This document shows, one piece after another, positions 33,444-41,114 of a DNA stretch of 45,098 nucleotides. How positions within the stretch are numbered: position 1 is the stretch's first letter; each line of letters starts with the position of its first letter. Under the pieces are notes generated by a model. That model saw only the letters and a list, made by a program, of their open reading frames with translations, ran no database searches and was not told the origin of the DNA. Source of the DNA: Microcaldota archaeon (GTDB lineage Archaea; Micrarchaeota; Micrarchaeia; Micrarchaeales; Micrarchaeaceae); contig JAKATK010000012.1 of the NCBI GenBank assembly GCA_021827995.1, positions 1 through 45,098 on the forward strand. Reading direction: 5' to 3'. Made by a program: the position numbers and the translations under genes.

Positions 33444-34175
33444 TCATCCCCCCTTTATAATCTTAAGGTAAGCATCCTCGAGCCCAGCGCTGCCAGCCTT
33501 GCCCTTGCCGAACTTATTCGTTACATTTTTTACAGTGTCAGTTAGGAGCAACCTGCCCTTGTTTATAAACGCGACGCTATCGCAAAGCTCCGTCACTTCG
33601 TCCAGAAGGTGGGAGCTCATCAGCACCAGCCTGGTCCTCTTAAGCTCCTTTATTATCTTCTTGACATCGTAAGTTTCGGCCGGGTCCAATCCCGCGGTAG
33701 GCTCGTCCAGGAGCATTATGTCGGTGTCTGACATGAGCGTGGCCGCAAGTGCGACGCGCTGCTTGTGGCCTTTTGAGAGCTTGGCGCCCTGCACGGCTAG
33801 GTCTTCTAGTGAAAGTTTCTCTTTGAGCTCAGCTATCCTACTTGTCGTCTCTTCCCTGCTCAGACCACGCATCCCGCCTATGAGCGTTAGGAAATCTTTT
33901 ATGCTCAGCTTAGGGTATGGCTCTGGCGTCTCAACAAGCGCCGACACTGATTCCAGCGCCTTCGCGTATCCATCTGCTACATCGATTCCGTTTATCAATG
34001 CTTTGCCGTAAGTAGGCCTGAGAAGGTGGGAAAAAATCTTTAGGGTTGTCGTCTTACCGGCACCATTGGGGCCCAGATAGCCGATGGCGCCCGGACCGCT
34101 GAACCTAAAGCTCACATTGTCGAGCGCAACCCTGTTCCCGAAACGCTTAGTCAGGTTTATGGCTTCTATGTCCAT
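33444..34175 (-). CDS. ABC-2 type exporter, ATP-binding subunit (second system)
   Basis: 243 residues. Walker A GPNGAGKTT, signature LSKGHKQRV (Lys-Gly in place of the usual Gly-Gly), Walker B IMLLDEP and switch His in SSHLLDE are all present. It resembles CcmA/NosF-type ATPases and lacks the long C-terminal extension of the first system at 9307. It is first of the two-gene operon; the gap upstream to 34267 is 91 bases. Confidence 0.92.
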   Translation of the reverse strand: MDIEAINLTKRFGNRVALDNVSFRFSGPGAIGYLGPNGAGKTTTLKIFSHLLRPTYGKALINGIDVADGYAKALESVSALVETPEPYPKLSIKDFLTLIGGMRGLSREETTSRIAELKEKLSLEDLAVQGAKLSKGHKQRVALAATLMSDTDIMLLDEPTAGLDPAETYDVKKIIKELKRTRLVLMSSHLLDEVTELCDSVAFINKGRLLLTDTVKNVTNKFGKGKAGSAGLEDAYLKIIKGG

Positions 34176-34266
34176 TCACTCAACTGATTTACGCGGATTC
34201 AAGCAAAATCTTTCAGCGTTTAGGCCGTGAGGCGCAATCGATACGATGCTCGCGCGATATGCGTCC

Positions 34267-34968
34267 TCATGGCATGTCATCGGAAGCGGTATTTATTAGG
34301 GAGCTCATGTTCAACTGGCTCGTAGTATTAACGAACACTGCCATAATCTCACTGCCTTTGAAACCTATTAACATCGCGCCATTTGTATTGGTATGCATAA
34401 GCACATACGAATAAGTCATTCCGTTAGCCGTAGCGTTTGTGATGTTAAATGTGTACGGAGTTGAGAGTGGCGTGGCGGAGGCGCCGTACATGAGGAGCCG
34501 ATTAGAGAAATCTGTATAGAGGTGCTTTACGCTTGATGGTTGCGCTGCTTGAAATGTTTGCTCGTCTAACTCTGGAGCACCATTGGGCGTTGTGTATTGG
34601 ACAATCCAAGCGTTTGTTATGTTGCTGTATATCGGGTTACCAGATGCGCTAACGTTGGCGAACTCACAGCCAGAATAAATGCCGCCTTGCCCAACAAGGT
34701 TTATGACTTGAGACTCGCTCATATAGGACTGGTTTGGGCCGCCACCATGCAAAGTTATGCCCTGGCAGAAAGAAACATGCGCGGTTTCATTTTGTGTGGA
34801 TTTTTTAATGGTAGTGGTGTTGAAGGTTGAGGTAATTGTAGATGAAACGCTGCTGCTTGTAGGAATTACAGTTGATACCGCTGGACCATGATAAAATTCG
34901 TATAATGAGATTGCAACTACAATTATGACTATGCTTATACTTGCTATCATCACAAGGTTCGGAGTCAT
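34267..34968 (-). CDS. membrane-anchored secreted protein
   Basis: 233 residues. One N-terminal helix (about 5-25, IASISIVIIVVAISLYEF) is followed by a short Ser/Thr stalk and a globular outside domain with Cys pairs (SFCQGITLHGGG, YSGCEFANVS) and many N-glycosylation sequons. The helix is uncleaved in appearance (signal anchor). I do not recognise the family. Codons are more AT-rich than in neighbouring housekeeping genes, like the C-terminal half of the next surface protein, so both may share a foreign or recently exchanged origin. Confidence 0.7.
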   Translation of the reverse strand: MTPNLVMIASISIVIIVVAISLYEFYHGPAVSTVIPTSSSVSSTITSTFNTTTIKKSTQNETAHVSFCQGITLHGGGPNQSYMSESQVINLVGQGGIYSGCEFANVSASGNPIYSNITNAWIVQYTTPNGAPELDEQTFQAAQPSSVKHLYTDFSNRLLMYGASATPLSTPYTFNITNATANGMTYSYVLMHTNTNGAMLIGFKGSEIMAVFVNTTSQLNMSSLINTASDDMP

Positions 34969-35001
34969 TCCATCGCGCCGTTTTATACATTATTTATGAG
35001 A

Positions 35002-37020
35002 CTAGCATATGCCGAATAGGTCGCACGATTGTAGTGTTAGAGACGACGTCCCTGTTCCGTCGTTCACATATGCATCTTCGTAGAAAGTCCATAATTGATC
35101 AGCGCTCGTCCATGAGAAACTTGCTGTACATGAAGTGCCGGAGTAGCAGACGTTTAAATTTCTAGGTGAGACAGTACCGCCACATGGGAAGAAACCACAA
35201 CCATAACTTCCACCATTAAAATTAACGTAGATAGAGTATGGAGTAGGGCCAACATTCGTGTTGGTTGTCGCAGTGGTGATAATGTTCTGAGTATCACAAA
35301 CACCTAAGAAACAACCGCTCCAATAATGAGAACTGACATAAAAGTTGTTCACGTATGGTAGTATGGTTGTTGTAGTGCTAGTTGTAGTTGATGTTGTAGT
35401 GCTCGTTGTAGTTGATGTTGTAGTGCTCGTTGTAGTTGAGCTTGTGAGGTAAGCAGTTTCAGTAGTTGAGTAGCTGGGCATGTAGAACGAGCAGGTATTG
35501 GAGCTGCCACAGTACTGGTAGCCACTCCAGTAACTCACTCTCCAGCCGTAGCATGGATTCACACTAGCTGTAACGTAGGTGCCGGGAGTGTAGTAACCTG
35601 ATCCTCCCAGGTTGCACCAACCTGCATAAGGAGTCGCACTTACAGTAAGGTAGTACTGCGGTAGCACAGTCGTGGTGGTGGTGCTGGTGGTCGAGTAGAA
35701 GTAGGCGTTCTCCTGCACGTTCTGATTCGGCATGGTGAAAGAATATGTGCTGCTCGTGGAGTAATACGTACCGCTCCAGTAGTTGAAGAACCAACCCGAA
35801 GACGGCGACGCGCTTATTGAAACATACGATCCGACAGTGTGGTAGGCGTTACAGCACTCAGAGCCGCTTCCAGAGCCGGTGCCGACGCCGACATAGTATT
35901 GCGGTAGCACAGTCGTTGTGGTAGTGCTGGTGGTCGAGGTCGTCGAGGTTGTTGACGTGGTGCTCGTGGTTGAGGTTGTCGACGTCGTTGATGATGTGGA
36001 TGTGGTTGAGGTAGTAGTCGTGGTTGATACGCAGCTACCACTCACCACAGTGCCAGATGAGCATGTACAGGGATTTGACTGAGTACTAGTGCCGCATGAT
36101 GGCGACGTACCCTGGCAGATCCACTGGTACGGGGCGCTGCTGCACGAGACCTCGCCTATAGGTAGAGTCGTTGTAGACGTAGTGGTCGTAGTGGTTGTGG
36201 TGGTAGGGAAGGATGTCGTGGTTGATACGCAGCTACCACTCACCACAGTGCCAGATGAGCATGTACAGAGATTTGACTGAGTACTAGTGCCGCATGATGG
36301 CGACGTACCCTGGCAGATCCACTGGTACGGGGCGCTGCTGCACGAGACCTCGCCCACAGGTAGTAGCGTGGTTGTAGATGTGGTGGTCGTCGTGGTTGTG
36401 GATGGCGGGCTGATACCGGAGATTGTCGATGTGACTGTGTTCTGGTAAGCGCCGCCGCCGACAGAGACGAGCGTCATCGTAGCGATCTTCTCGAAGGCCG
36501 TCGGCTGCTGGCACGGCAGCGATGTGCAGTAGCCCATCCAGACGTAGCCGGCGAAGTTAGTGCCGACAGGGGTGCCCGGAGGTATGTCACCGGCGAGGAA
36601 GCGCGAGAAAGTAACGTTTGATATCTGGCCTGGTATCAGCACATGGTCTGGCCCGGAGCCTATCTGGAAGGCGTTGTAGTCGAGAACCTGCCCTGTGAAG
36701 TTGATTGGTATGCCGCTGGCATTGAGGGCCTCGGCCTGCGATGCGACGAAGACCCAGTTGCCGTAGTAGTCATGACCGGTGTTCTGGCCGAGGTCGAACG
36801 TGATCGTGTTCGTTCCGTACACAGGGTTCCTGCACGTGAACCCTGGTATCGGTATGCAGGTGCTTGCACCGAAACCGTGGTTGAAGATGCCGAGGGCCCA
36901 GAGAGCCGCGAGTATTATGGCCACTATCATGATGGCCCAGCCGTAGGTCATGAAGAATTCTGTTACAGACTGGGCGCGCGGCCTGCGCCTGCCATCCGGC
37001 CTTGACGCTCTACAGCCCAT
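35002..37020 (-). CDS. large class III signal, Thr-rich surface protein (paralogue)
   Basis: 672 residues. The first ~220 residues are identical to the 886-residue paralogue. Then come two copies of a Cys module (SCSSAPYQWICQGTSPSCG), Thr/Ser stalks, and two InlB-B-like repeats (YYVGVGTGSGSGSECC... and YYLTVSATPYAGWCN..., each ending in a WSG and a SFTMP/SFYMP strand). Another Thr stalk and a C-terminal domain ending SCDLFGIC follow. The C-terminal third is visibly AT-richer. Probable role: stalked adhesin or pilus-linked surface protein. A minus-strand TATA candidate is AATTATAAGAATTA near 37078-37092. Confidence 0.82.
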   Translation of the reverse strand: MGCRASRPDGRRRPRAQSVTEFFMTYGWAIMIVAIILAALWALGIFNHGFGASTCIPIPGFTCRNPVYGTNTITFDLGQNTGHDYYGNWVFVASQAEALNASGIPINFTGQVLDYNAFQIGSGPDHVLIPGQISNVTFSRFLAGDIPPGTPVGTNFAGYVWMGYCTSLPCQQPTAFEKIATMTLVSVGGGAYQNTVTSTISGISPPSTTTTTTTSTTTLLPVGEVSCSSAPYQWICQGTSPSCGTSTQSNLCTCSSGTVVSGSCVSTTTSFPTTTTTTTTTSTTTLPIGEVSCSSAPYQWICQGTSPSCGTSTQSNPCTCSSGTVVSGSCVSTTTTTSTTSTSSTTSTTSTTSTTSTTSTTSTTSTTTTTVLPQYYVGVGTGSGSGSECCNAYHTVGSYVSISASPSSGWFFNYWSGTYYSTSSTYSFTMPNQNVQENAYFYSTTSTTTTTVLPQYYLTVSATPYAGWCNLGGSGYYTPGTYVTASVNPCYGWRVSYWSGYQYCGSSNTCSFYMPSYSTTETAYLTSSTTTSTTTSTTTSTTTSTTTSTTTTILPYVNNFYVSSHYWSGCFLGVCDTQNIITTATTNTNVGPTPYSIYVNFNGGSYGCGFFPCGGTVSPRNLNVCYSGTSCTASFSWTSADQLWTFYEDAYVNDGTGTSSLTLQSCDLFGIC
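35381..35440 (-). repeat. 24-base tandem repeat in a Thr/Ser stalk
   Basis: Two exact 24-base units (35381-35404 and 35405-35428), with partial units on both sides, code for TTTSTTTS. The unit is a multiple of three, so copy-number change would lengthen or shorten the stalk without a frameshift. Confidence 0.75.
36023..36354 (-). repeat. in-frame 134-base direct repeat (Cys module)
   Basis: 36023-36156 and 36221-36354 differ by one base that I could see (offset 198 bases, 66 codons). Each encodes the PYQWICQGTSPSCGTSTQSN Cys module. A related, more divergent copy lies near 31610-31736 in the paralogue. Confidence 0.8.
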
Positions 37021-37026
37021 GCTACT
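36319..37026 (-). repeat. N-terminal cassette, copy 2 of a 0.7 kb repeat
   Basis: Matches 31701-32408 without a mismatch in my reading. The match stops just before the start codon's upstream region on one side and inside the first Cys module on the other. Confidence 0.85.
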
Positions 37027-37030
37027 ACCC

Positions 37031-37064
37031 TTCTCTCAACCCAATAATTCTCTCAACCCAATAA
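37031..37064. repeat. 17-base tandem duplication before a surface protein gene
   Basis: TTCTCTCAACCCAATAA occurs twice without a gap (37031-37047, 37048-37064), 10-44 bases upstream of the ATG at 37020. The paralogue at 32402 has a single similar copy. It changes the distance between promoter and start. The rest of 37021-37230 holds nothing else I can identify. Confidence 0.7.
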
Positions 37065-37230
37065 TAGTGTGCACGTTCATAATTCTTATAATTATCGCCA
37101 CGCAGACCAGGAACGTGCTGAATGCCCTATCGCAATCTCGATCTTTGGTATGGCTACATGCTGAACGTGCTGCAGGATTGTTCGTTCCCAACATGCCGGA
37201 GCGTTCGGTTCGCGCGCCCGTTCGCGGCCA

Positions 37231-37584
37231 TCAGCTGAGGCCTATGAGGACGACACCGAGCGTTATTACCAGTATGCCGGCCCATCGCAGCGCGGACACA
37301 GGTTCGCCCAGCACCGCTGCTGCGAGCACTATTGCGATGACGTAACCCATGCCGCCTATCGTGTACGCCCAGCTCAGGTGCACCCTGCTCAATACATAAA
37401 AATACACTACCGTCGAAGCCAGGTAGGCGATGATGCCGGCTGACATCCAGAGAGCGAAAATGTACGTAGCGGCCAGCTGCTGGAGCGAGTACTTGAAGAG
37501 CAGCTGGCCTATGGCGCCCAGCGTCGTCGAGACCACCAGGAAGCCTATGTTCCTTGCCTTGGAGTTGCCCGTTGCCAAGCTCAC
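37231..37584 (-). CDS. SMR/EamA-type four-helix transporter, second subunit
   Basis: 117 residues, GTG start at 37584 overlapping the stop of the gene before (GTGTGA). Four helices, with IGQLLFKYSLQQL in helix 1 and YTIGGMGYVIAIVLAAAVLGEP, then GILVITLGVVLIGLS, typical of the drug/metabolite superfamily. Together with the upstream gene it should form a heterodimer, as in paired SMR or ArnE/ArnF-like systems. The substrate could be a cation drug, polyamine or lipid-linked sugar. A longer frame upstream runs through the other gene and is a shadow. Confidence 0.8.
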   Translation of the reverse strand: MSLATGNSKARNIGFLVVSTTLGAIGQLLFKYSLQQLAATYIFALWMSAGIIAYLASTVVYFYVLSRVHLSWAYTIGGMGYVIAIVLAAAVLGEPVSALRWAGILVITLGVVLIGLS

Positions 37585-37949
37585 ACCCCGGATACGGCTA
37601 TTATGACTATGCCGGCGAAGACCAGCAGCGTGCCAAGCACGCGTAGCGGGCCTACGCGCTCCTTGAGGAAGAGCACGGATATGACGATGACGAATATGAA
37701 GGTGCTCGCGAACGTCGGGTACACGAGGGACAGCTGCTCCCCTGAAAGCTTGAGCCCATAGAGGTACATGACCAGGCTGGCCAGGTAGCCCAGCTCGCCG
37801 ACCACTATGTACTTGTTCCTGACCAGCGCGACGACCTCCCTGAAAGAGCCAAGCTCTCTGCCCAGGTTCCGCTTGAAAAGGAGCTGCGCCAGCGATGCTA
37901 CGAAGGCTGCACAAACTGTTATAAATATGACAAGATAGATATCGGTCAC
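37581..37949 (-). CDS. SMR/EamA-type four-helix transporter, first subunit
   Basis: 122 residues, GTG start at 37949 (MTDIYLVIFITVCAAF). Four helices; key stretches are SLAQLLFKRNLG, YPTFASTFIFVIVISVLFLKERV and VFAGIVIIAVSGV. A conserved acidic residue of SMR helix 1 is not obvious, so this may be a DMT-type half-transporter rather than a classical multidrug protein. It is translationally coupled to its partner. An ATG-started longer frame (38030) would overlap the divergent gene and is not favoured. Confidence 0.78.
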   Translation of the reverse strand: MTDIYLVIFITVCAAFVASLAQLLFKRNLGRELGSFREVVALVRNKYIVVGELGYLASLVMYLYGLKLSGEQLSLVYPTFASTFIFVIVISVLFLKERVGPLRVLGTLLVFAGIVIIAVSGV

Positions 37950-37966
37950 TGTACCACGGTGCACGC

Positions 37967-38194
37967 ATGCAGCAGTCACACATGGAGATGATGCTGTCCA
38001 TGACGACGGTAGTGCTTGCGATATTCGCAATCTCCGTATTTATATATTACGGGGGCTCGGAGCTCTTCTACGCTGTGGCCGTGCTCGCCATGGTCATCGG
38101 CTTCGTGAACTTCAGGCTGATATCCAGGGCAGGCGCGCGTGGCAGCACCGGCGCGAGACCGAGGCCGCGCGGGCGCAAGTCAAGTGCCTCGTGA
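37967..38194 (+). CDS. small membrane protein with basic tail
   Basis: 75 residues. Two adjacent hydrophobic helices (about 10-28 and 32-52) are followed by a cytoplasmic Arg/Gly/Ser tail. The ATG at 37967 is 17 bases from the divergent transporter start. A TATA-like TTATAAATA lies near 37919-37927. Not recognised. It is followed after 38 bases by topoisomerase I. Confidence 0.55.
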   Translation: MQQSHMEMMLSMTTVVLAIFAISVFIYYGGSELFYAVAVLAMVIGFVNFRLISRAGARGSTGARPRPRGRKSSAS

Positions 38195-38232
38195 ACCGAT
38201 AGGCATGCAGCGTCATGCGCTGCGTTGATGCG

Positions 38233-40527
38233 ATGAACACGCTGATTGTCGCAGAGAAGCCCAGCGTCGCGCTGAGGATAGCCATAGCGCTTGGCAACGG
38301 CTCGCAGAAGAAGGTCACGGGCTCCGGGCGGGTCAGCTACTACAAGATAGCAGGCCAGGACGGTTCGGAGACCTACGTGGCCTCCGCTGTCGGGCACCTG
38401 TTCACGATAAGGCAGCGCGGGGCTGAGCGCGGCTACCCTGTGCTCGACGTCGAGTGGGCGCCATCGTACGAGGTCAACAGGATGGCAGGTTACACTAGGG
38501 CTTACATGGACGTGCTCAGGGAGCTGGCATCGAGATGCCAGTCGCTGATAAACGCGTGCGACTACGACACCGAGGGCACAGTGATAGGCACCAACATAAT
38601 AAGGTTCGTAGGCGCGAAGGGCGCGGACTCGAAGCGCATGAAGTTCTCCACCACGACGAGCAGGGACCTCATAACCGCGTACCAGAACCTGATGCCGATG
38701 GACATGGACAACTTCTATGCAGGCGAGGCCAGGCACATACTCGACTGGATATGGGGCATAAACCTGAGCAGGGCGCTGATGAGCGCTGTGCAGGGCGCTG
38801 GCCCGTCGAGGCCGCTCAGCATAGGGAGGGTGCAGGGGCCGACCCTGGCGCTGCTTGCAAGGAGGGAGCGCGAGATAGGGACGTTCGTGCCCAAGCCGTT
38901 CTGGAGCGTGTCGGTCACAGTGGACGGCAAGGAGTTCGCCAACGTCAGGGGCGACACCTTCGAGAAGGAGGTGGCCGACGCGGCGGCTAGCGCGACCAGG
39001 GCGTCGGCCGGACAGGGCACGGTAGAGAAGGTCGAGCGCACTGAGCGGCACGTGCCGCCGTGGCCGCCGTTCGACCTGACATCGCTGCAGCTTGAGGCGA
39101 GCAGGGTCTTCGGCATGGACCCGTCGAGGACGCTCGCACTGGCGCAGTCGCTGTACGAGCGCTCCTACATATCGTATCCCAGGACTACATCGCAGAAGCT
39201 GCCGTACACGCTCGGCCTGCGCAGGATAATCGAGGAGCTCGGGAAGAACGAGGAGTACAGGCAATTGGCGCAGAAGCTCATAGATTCGGGGAGGTCCAGG
39301 CCGCACGAGGGCAGCAAGGTGGACGAGGCGCACCCGGCGATATTCCCGACCGGCGTAGCGCCCAAGGCGCTGGTACAGGAGGAGGCCAAGCTGTACGACC
39401 TCATAGCCAGGCGTTTCCTGGCGTGCTTCGCCGACTTCGCTAGCATGGACGACACTGGCATAACGCTGCGCTTCGGCGAGGAGCGCTACGCCGCCAAGGG
39501 CTCCAGGGTTGTGAGCCGCGGCTGGCTGGACTTCTACAAGTACACCACTCCGAAAGAGGCGGACATGCCCAAGCTCGACGAGGGCCGGCACGTATCGGCC
39601 AGCGACATAACAGTTAAGGAGTCGCAGACGCAGCCGCCGAAGAGGTACAACAAGGCCAGCCTCATCGCAGAGCTGGAGCGCCTCGGCCTCGGCACCAAGG
39701 CTACGAGGGCGGCTATCGTGGACACGCTGTTCAGGCGGGGCTACATCGACGGCAGGGCGATAACGGTCACGAGCTTCGGCATGAGCGTGTACATGGCGCT
39801 CAAGGAGAACTGCGGCATGATACTCGACGAGTCGACCACGAGGAAGCTCGAGGAGGACATGGAGCGCATAGCTGCAGGCAAGAAGGCCGAGGCCGAGGTC
39901 ATAGCCGAGGGCAAGGACATGCTCATGCAGGCGATAGAGCAGTTCGACAAGAACAAGGACAAGGTCGCGCAGTCGATGGCGATAGGCATGAAGAGGAGCG
40001 AGGTCGTGCTCGGCAAGTGCAAGGCTGACGGCGGCGACCTGGTCATAAGGCACTCGCGCCTCGGCAAGCAGTTCGTATCGTGCGCGAACTATCCGAAATG
40101 CACGACATCGTACTCGCTGCCGCAGCATGCGAAGGTGATACCGACAGGCAAGCTCTGCGAGCTCTGCGGCACGCCAAAGATCAAGGTCTTCAGGCGCGGC
40201 GGCGGCGTCTTCGAGATGTGCCTCGACCCCAACTGCGAGACGAAGAAGAACTGGGGCAAGCCAAAGGAGGCGAGTGCCGGTGAGGCAACAGCTGGGGCTA
40301 CCGCGCCAACCAAAAAGAGGCGGACAGCCATGGCGAAGAAGGAGGGCGCGGCGGAACCGGCGGCGGCAACGACGGCGGCGGGCGCGGTGAAAAAGCGGAA
40401 GGCCGGGACGAAGAGGGCTACCAAGAAGGCCAAGCAGGCCAAGAAGACCGCAAAGAGGAGAACCGCCAAGCAGGTGGACGTGGCCGCAGATGCAGAGCAG
40501 GCAGAGCAGGCAGGGCAGGGTGAGTGA
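38233..40527 (+). CDS. topA: DNA topoisomerase I (type IA) with Lys/Ala-rich tail
   Basis: 764 residues from ATG 38233 (MNTLIVAEKPSVALRIA); 38215 is an in-frame alternative and is used for the residue numbers here. The TOPRIM domain has the DYDTEG metal triad (116-121). The central domain has the catalytic Tyr 321 in SYISYPRTTSQ. A C-terminal zinc-finger region has CANYPKC and CELCGTPK...CLDPNC. The last ~90 residues are a Lys/Ala-rich, histone H1-like tail (KKAKQAKKTAKRR) followed by an acidic end. It relaxes negative supercoils. The trmI-like gene overlaps the stop by four bases. Confidence 0.94.
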   Translation: MNTLIVAEKPSVALRIAIALGNGSQKKVTGSGRVSYYKIAGQDGSETYVASAVGHLFTIRQRGAERGYPVLDVEWAPSYEVNRMAGYTRAYMDVLRELASRCQSLINACDYDTEGTVIGTNIIRFVGAKGADSKRMKFSTTTSRDLITAYQNLMPMDMDNFYAGEARHILDWIWGINLSRALMSAVQGAGPSRPLSIGRVQGPTLALLARREREIGTFVPKPFWSVSVTVDGKEFANVRGDTFEKEVADAAASATRASAGQGTVEKVERTERHVPPWPPFDLTSLQLEASRVFGMDPSRTLALAQSLYERSYISYPRTTSQKLPYTLGLRRIIEELGKNEEYRQLAQKLIDSGRSRPHEGSKVDEAHPAIFPTGVAPKALVQEEAKLYDLIARRFLACFADFASMDDTGITLRFGEERYAAKGSRVVSRGWLDFYKYTTPKEADMPKLDEGRHVSASDITVKESQTQPPKRYNKASLIAELERLGLGTKATRAAIVDTLFRRGYIDGRAITVTSFGMSVYMALKENCGMILDESTTRKLEEDMERIAAGKKAEAEVIAEGKDMLMQAIEQFDKNKDKVAQSMAIGMKRSEVVLGKCKADGGDLVIRHSRLGKQFVSCANYPKCTTSYSLPQHAKVIPTGKLCELCGTPKIKVFRRGGGVFEMCLDPNCETKKNWGKPKEASAGEATAGATAPTKKRRTAMAKKEGAAEPAAATTAAGAVKKRKAGTKRATKKAKQAKKTAKRRTAKQVDVAADAEQAEQAGQGE

Positions 40528-41105
40528 TCGTGTTCGTGCCAAGGCGCTACAGGAAGCTCGCGCGGGGGCCGCAGGTCATACTGCCGAAGGACATCGGCCT
40601 CATAATCGCTTACTCTGGCGTGGGCAAGGAGAGCGTGTGCGTCGACGCTGGCACTGGCAGCGGCTGGCTGGCGGTGTCGCTAGCCAGGCTGTGCAAGAGC
40701 GTGGTCAGCTACGACGTCAGGGAGGACTTCCTCGGCATAGCCAACGAGAACATCAAGAGGCAGGGCCTCGACAACCTGAAGCTCGTGCTCGGAGACGTGA
40801 CGAAAGGCATAAAGGAGCGGGACGTCGACCTGGTAACCCTTGACATGCCGAACGCGGAGAAGGCGGTAAGGAGCGCAAATGCTGCGCTCAGGCCAGGCGG
40901 CTGCATAGTCGGTTACCTGCCGCACATGGAGCAGGTGAAGGCCTTCGTAGAGAGGCTCAACCGCTACGGCTTCGAGGACACTGTCACGCTAGAGGCCATA
41001 GTTAGGGACATGCTGGTCAGGGCCGAGGGCGTCAGGCCATCGACGAAAGGGGTTTGGCACACCGGTTACCTTGTCTTCGCGCACAAGGCTGGCCAGCCCG
41101 GCTGA
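40524..41105 (+). CDS. trmI: TrmI-type tRNA (adenine-N1)-methyltransferase
   Basis: 193 residues, GTG start overlapping the topA stop (GTGA). The SAM motif is VDAGTGSGWLAVSLA (39-53), with the acidic SYDVREDF after it, a DVTKGI...VTLDMPN motif IV and the C-terminal HTGYLVFAHK typical of TrmI. Archaeal TrmI makes m1A at tRNA positions 57/58. The protein is shorter than the usual ~250 residues because the N-terminal beta domain is nearly absent (FVPRRYRKLARGPQVILPKD remains). Target specificity could therefore differ. Confidence 0.85.
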   Translation: MIVFVPRRYRKLARGPQVILPKDIGLIIAYSGVGKESVCVDAGTGSGWLAVSLARLCKSVVSYDVREDFLGIANENIKRQGLDNLKLVLGDVTKGIKERDVDLVTLDMPNAEKAVRSANAALRPGGCIVGYLPHMEQVKAFVERLNRYGFEDTVTLEAIVRDMLVRAEGVRPSTKGVWHTGYLVFAHKAGQPG

Positions 41106-41114
41106 GGCGGTGCG

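Noticed and set aside
38068-40542. An 824-codon open frame antisense to topoisomerase I
   Set aside because: It mirrors the codon pattern of topA in GC-rich DNA, has a Leu/Arg/His-rich composition and no recognisable domain.
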